DNA from: Sweltsa coloradensis
Lineage: Eukaryota > Arthropoda > Insecta > Plecoptera > Chloroperlidae
Direction of reading: 5' to 3'
DNA length: 64,000 nt
NCBI GenBank assembly: GCA_024449915.1
Contig: JAMZAV010002025.1
Location: 115,764-179,763, forward strand
Positions 10,634 through 22,098 of the stretch are shown piece after piece. Every line of letters starts with the position of its first letter. Position 1 is the stretch's first letter. Under the pieces are notes generated by a model that saw only the letters and a program-made list of their open reading frames with translations, did no database searches and was not told the origin of the DNA. Position numbers and translations under genes: made by a program.

Positions 10634-11766
10634 TCGTGGTTACCATCATAGATATAATTGGGTCCGTGGTCACGAACGCCAGAGCTTTACAAATATCCAA
10701 GATCATACCATGGGTGGCAGAACTCATAGGTGGTGGTGACTCCATAATGGGTTGTGGAGGAGATCTTGCAGCCCTGGAAGGTCGCGGGTCAGTCTGGGTG
10801 GGAAGCTGTAACATAGTCCTACCTTCTGATGGTGATGGCTGAACTGTGAGATCTGGAAAGACCGCTGCACTGTATGAGTATCCCGGACGAGCTGTCGAAC
10901 GCTCTCGTGGAATGGTAGGCTTCAGGTGCGGCGACGCTTCACGTAGATATGCCGGGCACTTCTGCTATGATGCAGGGTGGTCTCCACCACAGTTAACACA
11001 CTTTGCGGGCACAAGGGGTGACTTCTTACAGTCGCGACCACTGTGTCCTTCAGCACACTTGAAGCAGCGAGGGCCAACATTGCAGAATGTAGAGGTGTGG
11101 TTAAACCTCTGACAGTTGAAGCACATTGTTAGACCCTTTGCACCTTTGTTAGGCTCAACTGTAACCCGGGAATGCCCCAGGACACGCAGGTCTACCAGCG
11201 ATGGAGCGTCAGGTGACACCCACGAACAGCGGTATCGGGACGTGCTGAGGACCCGGTCCAGTCATCTGGGTGACCGTACGGACTGCGTATCCTCCGTCGA
11301 CTAGGTCATTACGGACATCGTCAGCTGATTGGCGGGCAGACAATCCCCGTAGGGCAAAACGCCTGGTTTTCACCTCACCCGTTTGATATGTGTGGAATTG
11401 ACTCTGCGGTCACGTAAGGCGTCGGACAGGGCGTGGAAGTCATCGAAAGACTTCACTTTTATGGCAAAAGAATCCACGCGCGACGTGATCGAGAATCCAT
11501 GATCAGCCACAACAGTCAACACAGCGACAAACAAAAACAGCGACAAGGTCGAGGTATCGTTCAAAACCATACACCACTATTGGCGGCGTATGAACCTTTT
11601 TCGAAGGTGTGACGGTGACAGGCAATACACCGTCCATAGCGTCTTGGTTGGTGTCAGAGCCTGAGGCCTGCGACTCCAGCGAGTCAGGCGAAGTATCGTC
11701 CGTCTCGAGGACGGCAAAACGATTTGAAATGGGAATGGTGATTAAGTCATCCTTAGGCCTGACCAT
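10634..11766 (-). pseudogene. Jockey-like LINE ORF1 (gag-like, three zinc knuckles), broken
   Basis: On the minus strand the frame starts MVRPKDDLITIPISNRFAVL at 11766, an N-terminal 'NRFAVL' seen in Jockey-type ORF1 proteins. A central PRE_C2HC-like part follows at about 11.5-11.25 kb (FDDFHALSDALRDRRVNSTH), then three CCHC-type knuckles at 11.15-10.97 kb: CFNCQRFNHTSTFC, CFKCAEGHSGRDC and CVNCGGDHP. These bind the element RNA in the particle. At least two frameshifts and a stop at about 11220 make it non-functional. There is almost no 5' UTR before the flanking repeat end begins (about 11770). Confidence 0.8.
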
Positions 11767-11860
11767 CGTGGAAGCACCCGAGGGGAGGAAAGGGGATTTT
11801 CTCGGGTACTCAACACATAGGTCACTCACTCTTCTATCAACGACTTCGGCGTTTCCCTAG

Positions 11861-13689
11861 TTAAAAATAAATTGTATCCCACTGAATTACAGCATTTCCA
11901 TATTATTTTATTTTAAAACAGCTTCCAGATGGAAGTCCAAAAGCAGAAATATAATATTAATTTTACTAATACTGAAACTGAACTCAGTCAAACTAAATTG
12001 ATAGGTAATAGGAAAAAAAAACGACAATGTGTAAAAGTACTTCTTTATAATATTTCTATTATTATGAATTATAATTACGTTACCAACGAGTAAAATTTAA
12101 GTATTGGGCGTTTTTATTTATGTTCGAACCAACTATACACTGGTTTGCAACTTAACTAAAGATTATTTTGTTTTCTAAAGATTAACCTCTCACCCAAAGT
12201 TGGTCCAATTCATACTTTGTAACTAAAACTTTGTTACAGAAAACAGACAAAATATGAAATATGAATTTTTAAAATTTTAACCCTAAGTATAGGATTAGTT
12301 CTCCTATTTAGCGATTTTTAGGTACGAAATATATAACATAAAATGTCGAAATCCTGAAACAGATTTGTTCAACAATGATCATATCTTTGCAGAAGCATTT
12401 ACTGAATGGAGCAGCCAACACGCTCGACCGAAGCATGAGCAACACAAAAGAAGTAGCAGCTTCAATAGTTGCGTTCCAGAGTGCATCCGATTACTTAGCA
12501 ATCATACCCCTTTCATGGGTAGTGGGAAGTAATCTTCCCACCAGACATTTCGTGCTGCGTGGGTCCCGGGAAGTATGATTCCTACCGTTAGCATGTGCAG
12601 CTATCTTACGTTTACTCGTGGAACTCGAAAAAAATGCTGAACGGCAGTTCGGTATTACGAATTTAGACGTCATTTTTTCTTGGGTTGTTGTGTGTGAGTG
12701 TATATATCGAAATTTTCACCAAAATTGAGAGATTTCTCTAGGGGAGATGAAAGTAAATAATAATAAAATATTTTCTAATAATTTTTTACCAAAGTTGATC
12801 TTTAGTTAAAAAAAAACTAATATATTTGTGTGCTTAATAAATAATAATATTAAAGATATGTTTTTCCATCACATTTTGGGGGTAACGCATTAAAACAAAG
12901 GTTTTTTATTTTCTTTGTAAGAGTATTCATCATTGTTAGTCTACAAAGTCAAAACTCAAATTTAACCCCTGGAACTATTTTGCCCATGAAAGGGATACTC
13001 ATCAGCCAAGCGCCCCAATATCAATCTTGGATGGAAATGTAATTGTGCCTGAGTCAATCTCAACAGTAAAATCCAACTCATCCAACTTTTGACGGGATGA
13101 CTTGGATTGAGACGTGAAATTTGTGCGTTATTTATGAAATTAGAAGGCTAAGGGAATACATCCATGCAACTGAGTATTAGCTTTAATAATTGTTATTATG
13201 TTTGGTACGAGGGATTTTTACGAAGTTAACTAGGTAGCTAATGCAATGCCTTTTATTAAGATATTTTATGGATTCAGATTAATAACTAATGGAAGGTTGT
13301 AGATTTTATTCCAACTCATGGTACCCATATCATGGTCATGGTGTAGCATAAACAATAGGAAAGGCTCCTCAGTCGTAGATATTAGCGCTGGTGTATACAA
13401 AACCAGTAGATATTTACTTAAAAACACCATCGCCGTAGTTTATAGTACTCTAAATGAAAAACTGTCTATTCCATAGAGGTACGAAGTTTTACGTAAACTC
13501 TTTCCCGCGATTTTATTGTGAAAAGACGTGTGACGTCATAACCCTGTAGACAGCTATGTTTATGTTATAAATTTATGTAATCAGAAACTGCCCCTGAATA
13601 CAGTAGAAAAAAAATGTTGTGAGTCATTTCCCTATTGTTATTGAATTGAAAGTGTTTTTAATATCTTCAGAATAAAAAAAATCTCCTCC
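11861..13689. other. AT-rich intergenic DNA
   Basis: About 1.8 kb with no supportable gene. A less AT-rich island at 12.4-12.7 kb has short open frames on both strands (67 and 60 codons) that match nothing I recognise and lack convincing splice borders. Confidence 0.5.
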
Positions 13690-14262
13690 ATGTTCTCAAC
13701 TATTGCGAACCAAGTGTTCCCAGTTCCATTGATCTCAAGTCATCCAATGCATCGTGAATTCACAGCAGGCTATCCGAGGTTATACTCATTGATTGCAATC
13801 CAAGTGTTCCCAGTTCCATTGATCTCAAGTCATCCAATGCATCGTGAATTCACAGAAGGCTATCCGAGGTTATACTCATTGATTGCAATCCAAGTGTTCC
13901 CAGTTCCATTGATCTCAAGTCATCCAATGCATCGTGAATTCACAGCAGGCTATCCGAGGTTATACTCATTGATTGCAATCCAAGTGTTCCCAGTTCCATT
14001 GATCTCAAGTCATCCAATGCATCGTGAATTCACAGCAGGCTATCCGAGGTTATACTCATTGATTGCAATCCAAGTGTTCCCAGTTCCATTGATCTCAAAT
14101 CATCCAATGCATCGTGAATTCACAGAAGGCTATCCGAGGTTATACTCATTGATTGCAATCCAAGTGTTCCCAGTTCCATTGATCTCAAGTCATCCAATGC
14201 ATCGTGAATTCACAGCAGGCAATCCGAGGTTATACTCATTGAATCCTCCGGGACGCCAATGA
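13690..14262 (+). repeat. 90-bp minisatellite, about six copies, open in one frame
   Basis: Units of exactly 90 bases, beginning CCAAGTGTTCCCAGTTCC, recur from about 13710 to 14241. The copies differ at only a handful of positions. Because 90 is divisible by three, one frame stays open for 190 codons and encodes a 30-residue repeat (for example QVFPVPLISSHPMHREF). The few differences are A/E, S/N and Y/N replacements rather than synonymous changes, and there is no partner exon, so I treat it as non-coding tandem DNA with an accidental ORF. A coding role cannot be fully excluded. Confidence 0.85.
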
Positions 14263-14554
14263 GTCGCCTTTTTGAGCGCACTCCCCGAGCCGAGAGCTTA
14301 TCGGGCCTCTTGGTGAGACAATGTGTTGCTCCTGCAAGAGACGTGGTCTTCCTTGCACCCTGGGGTGCAGAAACTCTAGGGTATGAGAGTATGAGGCGGT
14401 GTAGAAATTCTTATGCTCTTCAGATCGAAATACCAGTTCACGTTCTCATTGTGAACTAGGGTGGTTCTTCGTCGGAATATCTCAATGGAGACGACTAGGC
14501 TATATTATATATTTATTATATTTGTATTTATTGGTCTCTAACAACGGGTTTTAA

Positions 14555-14780
14555 TTATTTAAACGACATTTAAAAACTTATGACCGAGGCCACTACTTAC
14601 ACAAAAAACGAAATTTCGGGGGAAACTTCCTCACCCATCATCAGGTTGATGCCGACTGATTCCCTCACCAGACTGCTCTCTTATCTCTGCCATGAGTCAC
14701 ATCCTCCCACTTGTATTAGCCTGGTTCAAACATGTGGTTTAGCCGAAAGGGTGTTAAAAGCAAACTTAGAACGTGATCTT
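14555..14780 (-). mobile_element. Penelope-like element 3' end (minus), hammerhead-like motif
   Basis: On the minus strand this matches the + strand at 18.83-19.0 kb: ATGGCAGAGATAAGAGAGCA, then AATCAGTCGGCATCAAC, then a hammerhead-like core. CTGATGA is at 14638-14644 and GAAA at 14614-14617, with 20 bases between them whose stem II is imperfect. Penelope-like retroelements are known to carry hammerhead ribozymes in their terminal repeats, and the + copy is attached to a Penelope-like protein tail. The two copies are inverted, 4.2 kb apart. Confidence 0.5.
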
Positions 14781-15665
14781 ACTAACTTTGGTGTGCTAAA
14801 ACCGAAAAACCATGTTGCCCAAACGTCCGATGGCTCTAACCCCCCCCCCCCCCCCCAAAAAAAATCAAAAGGTTGACAATTTTATTCATTTACTCGCACT
14901 TAGAACGCGATCTTACTAACTTTAGTGTGCTTAAACCGAAAATCCATGTTTCTCAGACGTCCGATGTCTCTAACCCACCGCCCCCCCATTACTCCCCCCA
15001 AAATAAAAAATTGACACTTTCATTCCACTTGTATTTAGAACGCGATCTTAACTAACTTTGATGTTCTAAAACCGAAAATCGATGTTGCCCAGACGTCCGA
15101 TGGCTCTAACCTCCCCTTTACCCTCCCCCCCCCCCCCCCAACAAAAAGTTTGACATCCATTTTTGTTTGTACTTGAACGCGATCTGACTAACTTTGGTGT
15201 GCTAATTCCGAAAATGGATGTTGCCCAGATGTCCGATGGCTCAACCCCCCCCCCCTTTACCGCCTCACCCCTCCAAAAACAAAATTTTGACGACACATTC
15301 ATTTTGTTCGTACTTAAATGCGATTTGACTAACTTTGGTGTGCTGAAACAAAAAAAAACATGTTGCCGGACATTCGAAGAATTAAGCCCCCCACTACCCC
15401 TACCCCCGGCCCCCTTACCCCAACAAAAATTTTAAGTTTACAAACATTTGCAACTTTAAAAGTTGATCACTAACTTCGGTGTGCTAAACCAAAAATCAAT
15501 TTTTTTTTCCTCCTCGTTGCCTCCACCGCCTACACATCCCCGCAAAAAAATTGCATGTCTAAATTTGCATGCACTTTTAAAAAAACTGTTAACGTTATTT
15601 TCTTAACTTTAGTGAGTGTTTGCTTTTTAACTTAGTACATGATCTTATTGATTTCAGTGTGTTCA
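14765..15665. repeat. Degenerate tandem array of about 135-142 bp with poly-C tracts
   Basis: The landmark GAACGCGATCTTACTAACTT or a variant recurs at about 14769, 14904, 15038, 15175, 15316, 15458 and 15634. Each unit has a pyrimidine-rich block with C runs (17 C at about 14840-14856) followed by A runs. Copies diverge progressively toward the right. Open frames of 60-98 codons here are repeat by-products. Confidence 0.8.
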
Positions 15666-18600
15666 ATATAAATAATTTACATTGGAAGTCTCGATACGCC
15701 TCCAAAATTTACCGATTACATCGTATGTATGTGGATTACATTATGTAATCCAAAGGCTCAAAGTGACACGAACCCCATCCGTTGCCATTTAGCCATTTTG
15801 TGCATTACCCCACTACTAATGAAGTCTATGTTGAATGCAGAGAAATACACGAATTTGCCTTATGTTAGACATCACAGCCCCTGTGGCTTCATCGACATGT
15901 TGAGCTTGAATTTATTTGCTTGAATGGCATCATTGCCAGTTCATTGTCAATTCCTATAATGTCTTTGTAACAGATGATGATGTTTCCTGCGTCGCAAAAG
16001 AAATTAATTACAAGTTGCTTAGAATGCGTTTCTTGGTGGAGAATACCGGTACAACCTAAGCCCACATGCCTAGGTGTCTAAACTCACCTTACGTTAACGC
16101 AAACACCCACATCTTGACACAGAGTTAATATTTTCGATCGACTCATTTTCTGAAATATATCCTCCTACTAATAGGTGAATGAATGCATGTGTTGACTGAT
16201 TTTTGAATGCACTCAAAGCTCTATCACTTATTTCAAGTGACCTGCGTTTAGAAGTTTTAGTCATCTCATGCCTCCTATCTTTGACCATTGACATTATCGG
16301 GCTGACTGAACTGCTAGTGCATGATGGACCTTTCGTTGGGATCTCGTCGTGTCATTAATTTTTGTCTCCACTCGTTTTTTTTTGGCATAAGATACGTTTC
16401 ACAACCACAATCGTCACCCATTTGTTGACGGTACAAATAAATTAATAATATTTTTCATCTCGGTTTTGATTCTATTACAAAGATTTTTCTTATTCTTTGA
16501 AGAACTGAGTGTATCTTTCCACGCAAAATCCTGGGACAAATAATTGTTGAATCTTGCATCGTAAGTGCAACTTACTTACTAGCCATGCCATTGCATTGTC
16601 GCCATATTTATTATTTTATTGTTCGTCTGTACTTTGCGACGAAAGAAAAGTAAACATATCAGGTGGTTTCTTTGGAAACAACCACGCTGAGATGGATTTG
16701 CTAATTTCCGGATTGATTTCCATATAATTTGAGGTGGTATTTTGCTTTGTCTGCCATTAGGTCTATGAAACCACAGAGTCGTACGCTCATTACAGGCTGC
16801 ATTTTGGAATCATTTAATATTCTACTGCTCATACCGCACGTCTGAACTTCGATTAAACTTTCATTGGGATTAATTTGCCCAAAACATACAAGCTGCGTCA
16901 TCAAACTTCGATTACTCATTTCTTTTTAGCTGTTTTGGCTTTACTACACGGCTCAGAGGCTGAAGTATTATCATTGTCAAAACAGCTTCTCACAATAGAA
17001 TATGGAGGAACACGACGTTTAATCGAAAGCCAATTGATATGGATTTTGTTATGCTACACCGTAGGCCTTCAGAGTCGCCTAGCAGAGGAGTTACAGAAAG
17101 TGATATTGATAATTTTGCATCCCATTTTTAATTCGGAAGGAATGTTTTTCATCCCAACCAAAATTGGTATGAGTTGTCAGGTACCTAAATAGCTTTGATT
17201 ATGATTATGATCTGATTATTATGACGTATTTAAAGTTCATTTCATGTTTCATGGCGGCTTGGAAACACCTTAAAAACGCCAAAATCGTGTTTTTTTCCCG
17301 AGGTACCTGAGTTTACAGCAACCTATAGCTGGCACTTAGGTAAAAGGTTTTGTGAATTAAAATCTTCTAGTAGACAACCTCATTACCCACTACTTTATTG
17401 TGTGAATTTGGTTGAAATAACAATCCAATGACTATATTTGGAGTCTTCATCTAAAATTTTGCCGAATATATGAAAACCATGACAAAACCTTCAGTGAGCA
17501 TTTTAATGTGTGGGTTTTGATCAAGGTACATATACCAATTTGTATCTGCGATGTGAACTTCGTGAGAAACCCCCATCGGCGAATAATATTATTACAAAAA
17601 ATGATTGTTGTGCGCTTAAACGTAAGTAAACATATTTTTGACAACATGTTTGAAGGTTCATGGCCCTAAAGATTGAAATAATAACCTTTTTCTGCAATGA
17701 TTGACTTAAAACTTATCAAGTATGGCCTATTTACTAAATATTAACAACAATAAAACAATATCATCAAACATTATTGTGCCAATAGAAAAACGTTTAATAA
17801 ATTATACTGAAAAAATACAAAGTTTGACCTTCATTGACCTCTGCTGACCACAAAATTAATTTTGAACAATTGAAATATTTTTTATTTAGAAGACCCTTAA
17901 ATAATCTTTGATTGCATACCATGCTTACTAAGTTTTAAAAGTACATTTTTTTAAATTAAATTTTATTACATTTTCATTTAGGGGATGATTAGACCCACTC
18001 ACCATATGGGGATTTTAGGGGATTCTTTATGGGTTATTAAGTGTTTTTTTTTTTAAATCCAATGATACCGAATTCGCTTCTGTTGCAATTTGTCCTATAG
18101 GTTCGGCCTCAAATTTGCGGATAGTCCCCGGACTAGTAGCGGCGAGAGTCCGAGAGTATTATCACAACTAGTATTAAAAATTCTCCTACAAGAAGAGTTT
18201 TTAAGGAATTTTCGATTTTCCTTTTGCACCTTATTCGACTGAGTGTACGTTAACTGCTCAGCGAGTATTAACAGCCTATCTCATCAATGCTATGTTGTAC
18301 AGTGTTAAATGTTAATAAAACGCCCTACGTATCAGCTATTCTTTGTGTTTGAACTTAATTTCAAACCAGTTTAACCAGTTAGCTCAAATTTTGGACTAAC
18401 CATACTCTCAGACATTTAATTTGTGACAAAAATCAATTTTCAAATAATTTTTATCTTCAAAATTACGTTCACCAACTAGGATCCCCTAAACGTCTACAAA
18501 TTCGACACATTTGCCCAAAAAAATGGGATTTAAGGGTTGAAGTTTTTAAGTCAGTGTTGGGCAACATTGGTTTTCGAATTCAGCGTAAAATTACCTATAA

Positions 18601-18690
18601 GAAAAGTCATGTTGCCCGCTTTTAACACGAAATCGGCGCACTTTCAACGATTAACATTGAAGTCCCATACCGCGTGGAACTAGGCTATAT
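15666..18690. other. 3 kb of AT-rich DNA without a recognised gene
   Basis: I find no domain, splice-bordered exon or structured RNA that I can support. A 105-codon open frame at 16875-17192 has no recognisable motif. This may be ancient, unrecognisable repeat sequence. Confidence 0.45.
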
Positions 18691-18718
18691 TCTTGAAATG
18701 CATTATGCTTGAAGAAAA

Positions 18719-18998
18719 TATGTGGAAAAGAAAGACAAAAGAGGCAGCAGTGATGCGATGTGTGAAAGAACTTATAAGTCAGGCAAGTTTTGAACTAAGC
18801 GCCATTTGGAATTCGACCATCGAGAAGGACTCGGTAGGTCGATAGTACAAGCTCGACTCATGGCCGAGATAAGGAAGCAGTCGGGTGAGGGAATCAGTTC
18901 GCATCAACCTGATGATGGGTGAGGAATTTTCACCCAAACATTCGTTTTTATGTAAGTAGTGGCTTCGCGGTCATAAGTTTTTAATTTACGTTTTAATA
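18719..18998 (+). pseudogene. Penelope-like element C-terminal fragment with hammerhead-like motif
   Basis: From 18721 the + strand reads WKRKTKEAAVMRCV, then FELSAIWNSTI and a stop near 18843. This resembles the end of the GIY-YIG endonuclease part of Penelope-like proteins (K.KEA..I.., then 'LS.IW'). Downstream, CTGATGA (18909-18915), a perfect six-pair stem GGGTGA/TCACCC and CAAAC where a hammerhead needs GAAAC form a hammerhead-like core with one mutated base. Only the 3' end of the element remains. Assignment is by remembered family features, not by search. Confidence 0.5.
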
Positions 18999-19190
18999 TT
19001 GTTCCGGGCCAATAAGCTCTTTTTAAAGAATATTGAACCGGTTTTAACCCACAAGTGTTAGGTCTCTAAAACTAAACTAAACTAATTTATAATGGGTACT
19101 AAGATAGGAAAATAGATTCAAGATTCACTTTATTGCATTTTTAAGTTAACATTGCAGTATATAAGAGAAAAATATAACTTAGTCAAATTA

Positions 19191-19248
19191 TTGGATGAGC
19201 GAAGCGAAGACTTCAATTTCACTGACCCCCAAAAAATTTAGCTCGGGT

Positions 19249-19285
<37 letters not shown>

Positions 19286-19781
19286 TCTGTTTGTTAACTC
19301 TCTACCAGGCAAACGGCATATCCGATCTTGATGAAAATTGGAGGGGACCTTCGAAATCTCTAAACTTAGAGGTGTATTGTTTTTGGGTACAATCGAAGAA
19401 ATATTTCTCATGAATATCGTACTTTTACGATTTTTTTCGATTTTTAGTGCGATATTTTCGTGACATTTGGGCCGATTCTGACCAAACGGGTGGGGCAACA
19501 ACGTTCATATTATACATGGACATTAAGGTTATGGTGATGTAGTACATTTTGAAAGAAAAATTTGAAAAAGTTAGCCATAATCCATAGAAATAAAGCTTTA
19601 AATATAAGTTTTTTACGGTAAATAATAACAACAAGAAACAATAGAAACTTGACAACAATCACCTACATTGCGTAGGCAGCAAAACAAAGCACTTGCAAAA
19701 GTAAAGATATCTCATGCAAAAAAAACTTAAAAAAGTTCATCCATCAACGCGACTAAAAAAAGCGTTTGCGAAGCTTCCTAG
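19191..19781 (+). mobile_element. Helitron-like nonautonomous element, 'TTGGATGAGCG' family
   Basis: It begins TTGGATGAGCGAAGCGAAG and ends AAAAAGCGTTTGCGAAGCTTCCTAG followed by T, i.e. a short hairpin (GCG..CGC region with A-rich loop) about 15 bases before a CTAG terminus. CTRR ends next to T with an upstream hairpin are Helitron hallmarks. A long T run is at 19251-19284. No coding capacity. The closest copy is at 37050-37605. Confidence 0.6.
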
Positions 19782-19799
19782 TTAATAGTATAATAACAT

Positions 19800-20058
19800 G
19801 GGCCACGTCTATACGTCCGACGGGATGTCGGGCCTACAACTGAGTTTGTCCGACGGCGGACGGGACGGCCAAGGAGCGATTTCGGGTGCGCTCTTATCGA
19901 TTGTATCCTAGAACTAGCGCGGCGTACGACAACTAGGCGGAAAGTTCGACTAACCTAACGAAAGTACACAGAGAACCTTATTACGTCCACAAGCTCGGCG
20001 GGCGTACAGTCTGTGGTTCCTTTGGCCGTCCAACCCCGTCGGACGTATAGACACTCCG
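19800..20058. mobile_element. 259-bp MITE with inverted 'GTCTATACGTCCGACGGG' ends
   Basis: The left end reads GGCCACGTCTATACGTCCGA and the right end, inverted, reads CGGAGTGTCTATACGTCCGA. GC-rich inside, sharply different from its flanks. Flanks AATAACAT and AATAAAAA are compatible with a worn 8-bp duplication (hAT-like), but that is weak. Confidence 0.5.
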
Positions 20059-20627
20059 AATAAAAAAAAATGTTTGAGTAAAATTTAAAATAGGTTATGC
20101 AAAATGCGTACAGTGTTAACTTGTTTCGTTGCTGACATAAGCAGAAGCTTGAGCGATAGGCAGCAAAACATGGGTCTATACGTATTATTGTTAAAAAGGA
20201 GTAATCTAAATTTTAGTCTGTTTTGAGATGGTAAAACTGATGTATTTTATCTTATGTTAAAAGCTAGGAATATGTACAATGCTAGATATGTTTCCCAATA
20301 CTATAAAAGTAAGGCTCTAAAACTAAAAGTAAATATAACTAAATAAAAGAAGAATACAAAATTTTCAATTATAACGACTCATGTCACATATTTTATAAAA
20401 TTAATAAAGCTAAAAAGTTTATTCAAATTTAAATAACCCCTTGATATTATATTTTATCCTTCATTTAAATTCCCTGCTCTCGTAATTGCTTGTGTTACCA
20501 TAATTAATTATGTTGCATCAAAATTAAATCAGATCGTTGTAGGTTTGTGTATCTTCTCCTAGAGGGTAAGCATCTCTGGTGTCACAATATTCGAGAAATT
20601 AAAACAAATTGTTCGTGGATTTTGATA

Positions 20628-21901
20628 CTAGAAAGCTTCGCAAACGCTTTTTCAGGCGCGTTGTTGGATGAGCGTAATTGGTGCATTGAGCTGCCATGTG
20701 TTCATGAGTAATAATTTCTTTCAATTTCGCTCAAATTTCACAAGAATATGTAAATTCATACAATTAAGGCTATGTGAAAAAATCATTACAATCCGATAAA
20801 GCATGTAGGTGTTATCGAAGAATTTTTTTTTAAATCGAAAAAATCGTTAAATTGCGATTTTTATAAGAAGTAAATTTTTGATTGCGTTCAAATTTCACAT
20901 GAATATATAAATAAACAAAAATTAACGTTCTGTGAAAAAAGCATTACAAACGGATAAAGCATGTAGATGTTATAAGTCAAAGAAATGTTTTTTAAATCGA
21001 AAAAATCGTAAAATTGTGATTTTGAAGAAAAATAATATTTCGATAGTGCTCAAATTTCACAAAAAGATATTTATTCATAAAATTAAGGTTCTGTGCAAAA
21101 ATCTTTACCATCGGATAAAGCTTTAAGGTGTTAAAAGCCGAAGAAATTAAAAAAAAACTGAAAAGAAATCGTAAAATTGCGATTTTTATGAGAAATAATT
21201 TCTCGATTGCGCTCAAAAACGTGGCAGTCATACACATAGACATAGACATAGACATAGAGAGAGAAAAAAACATCTGAATTTTTTTCTCCGGTGTAGTGAA
21301 ACGGAATCTTCGCTTCGCTCGCTAAAAAAAATCCGGAACGTTTTGTTTTTCCCCCTTTTTTCCTTTTTTCTGTTTGCATTTTTGTGTGTTTGTTAACACG
21401 ATTCCGGCTAAACCGATACTCCAATTGCGATGAAATGTTCTGGAGGCCATCGAAATCTCTGAACTTAGAACTACCACGTTTTGAGCGCAATAGGAAAGTT
21501 ATTTCTCATGAAAATCGCAATTTTACGATTTTTTCAGTTTTTTTTTAAATTTCTTTAACGTATAACACCTACATGCTTAATCTGATTTTAATGATTTTTT
21601 CACAAAACCTTAATTTCATGAATTAAGATATTCGTGTAAAATTTGAGCGCAATTGAATAATTGTTTTTTATGAAAATCGCAATTTTACGATTTTTTCTTT
21701 TTTTAAAAAATTACGATTGATAAGAAAAATTAAAAACTAAACTTAATTTTTCATTTAATTTTATTGAATTTAAAAAAATTCTTAACTGAGTTATAATTTT
21801 TTCACAAAACAACAGAAAATCCGCATAACACATGGCAGCTCAATGCACCTATTACGCTCATCCAACAACGCGCTTGAAAAAGCGTTTGTGAAGCTTCCTA
21901 G
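20628..21901. mobile_element. Two Helitron-like elements fused head to head (palindrome)
   Basis: The left half is minus (CTAG terminus at 20628, then AAGCTTCGCAAACGC) and the right half plus (terminus AAGCTTCCTAG at 21901). They meet near 21310-21330, where 5' sequences (CTTCGCTTCGCTCGCT) of the two copies abut. Both outer borders are 3' termini, so the composite has a Helitron-like 3' end on each side. The interior has repeated 'CGATTTTTATGAGAAATAAT' type segments. No coding capacity. Confidence 0.6.
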
Positions 21902-22098
21902 TAATCTATCTTATCTATCTATCTAAATATGCCGGTCTCTAGTTGGCCATTGTTTTTGCTTGGCAATGGAGATGGCGCCTACAGGCTTTGGGTTTAACCC
22001 AAAGCTACAGGGTTGATAGGTCTGCTTTATTTTTATGTCTGCCACTGAAAATCAATTATGTGACTGAGTGAGTAGACTCTCAATACAAATTTATTTAC

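Larger units (their letters stand above)
5824..11860. repeat. Inverted pair of 'CTAGGG..AACGCC' repeat ends enclosing 6 kb
   Basis: The left end (5824-5882) reads CTAGGGCAACGCCAAAGTCG... and the right end, read on the minus strand from 11860, reads CTAGGGAAACGCCGAAGTCG.... They match for about 55 bases with few differences. Between them lie a unique-looking part (5885-6786) and the Jockey-like LINE. A small relative with the same outward-facing ends is at 34875-35168. The pair may be two Helitron-like 3' ends joined tail-out or the terminal inverted repeats of one element. I cannot decide which. Confidence 0.5.

Noticed and set aside
12375..12673. 67-codon (+) and 60-codon (-) frames in a less AT-rich island
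   Set aside because: No recognisable motif, no good splice partner, and both strands open equally.
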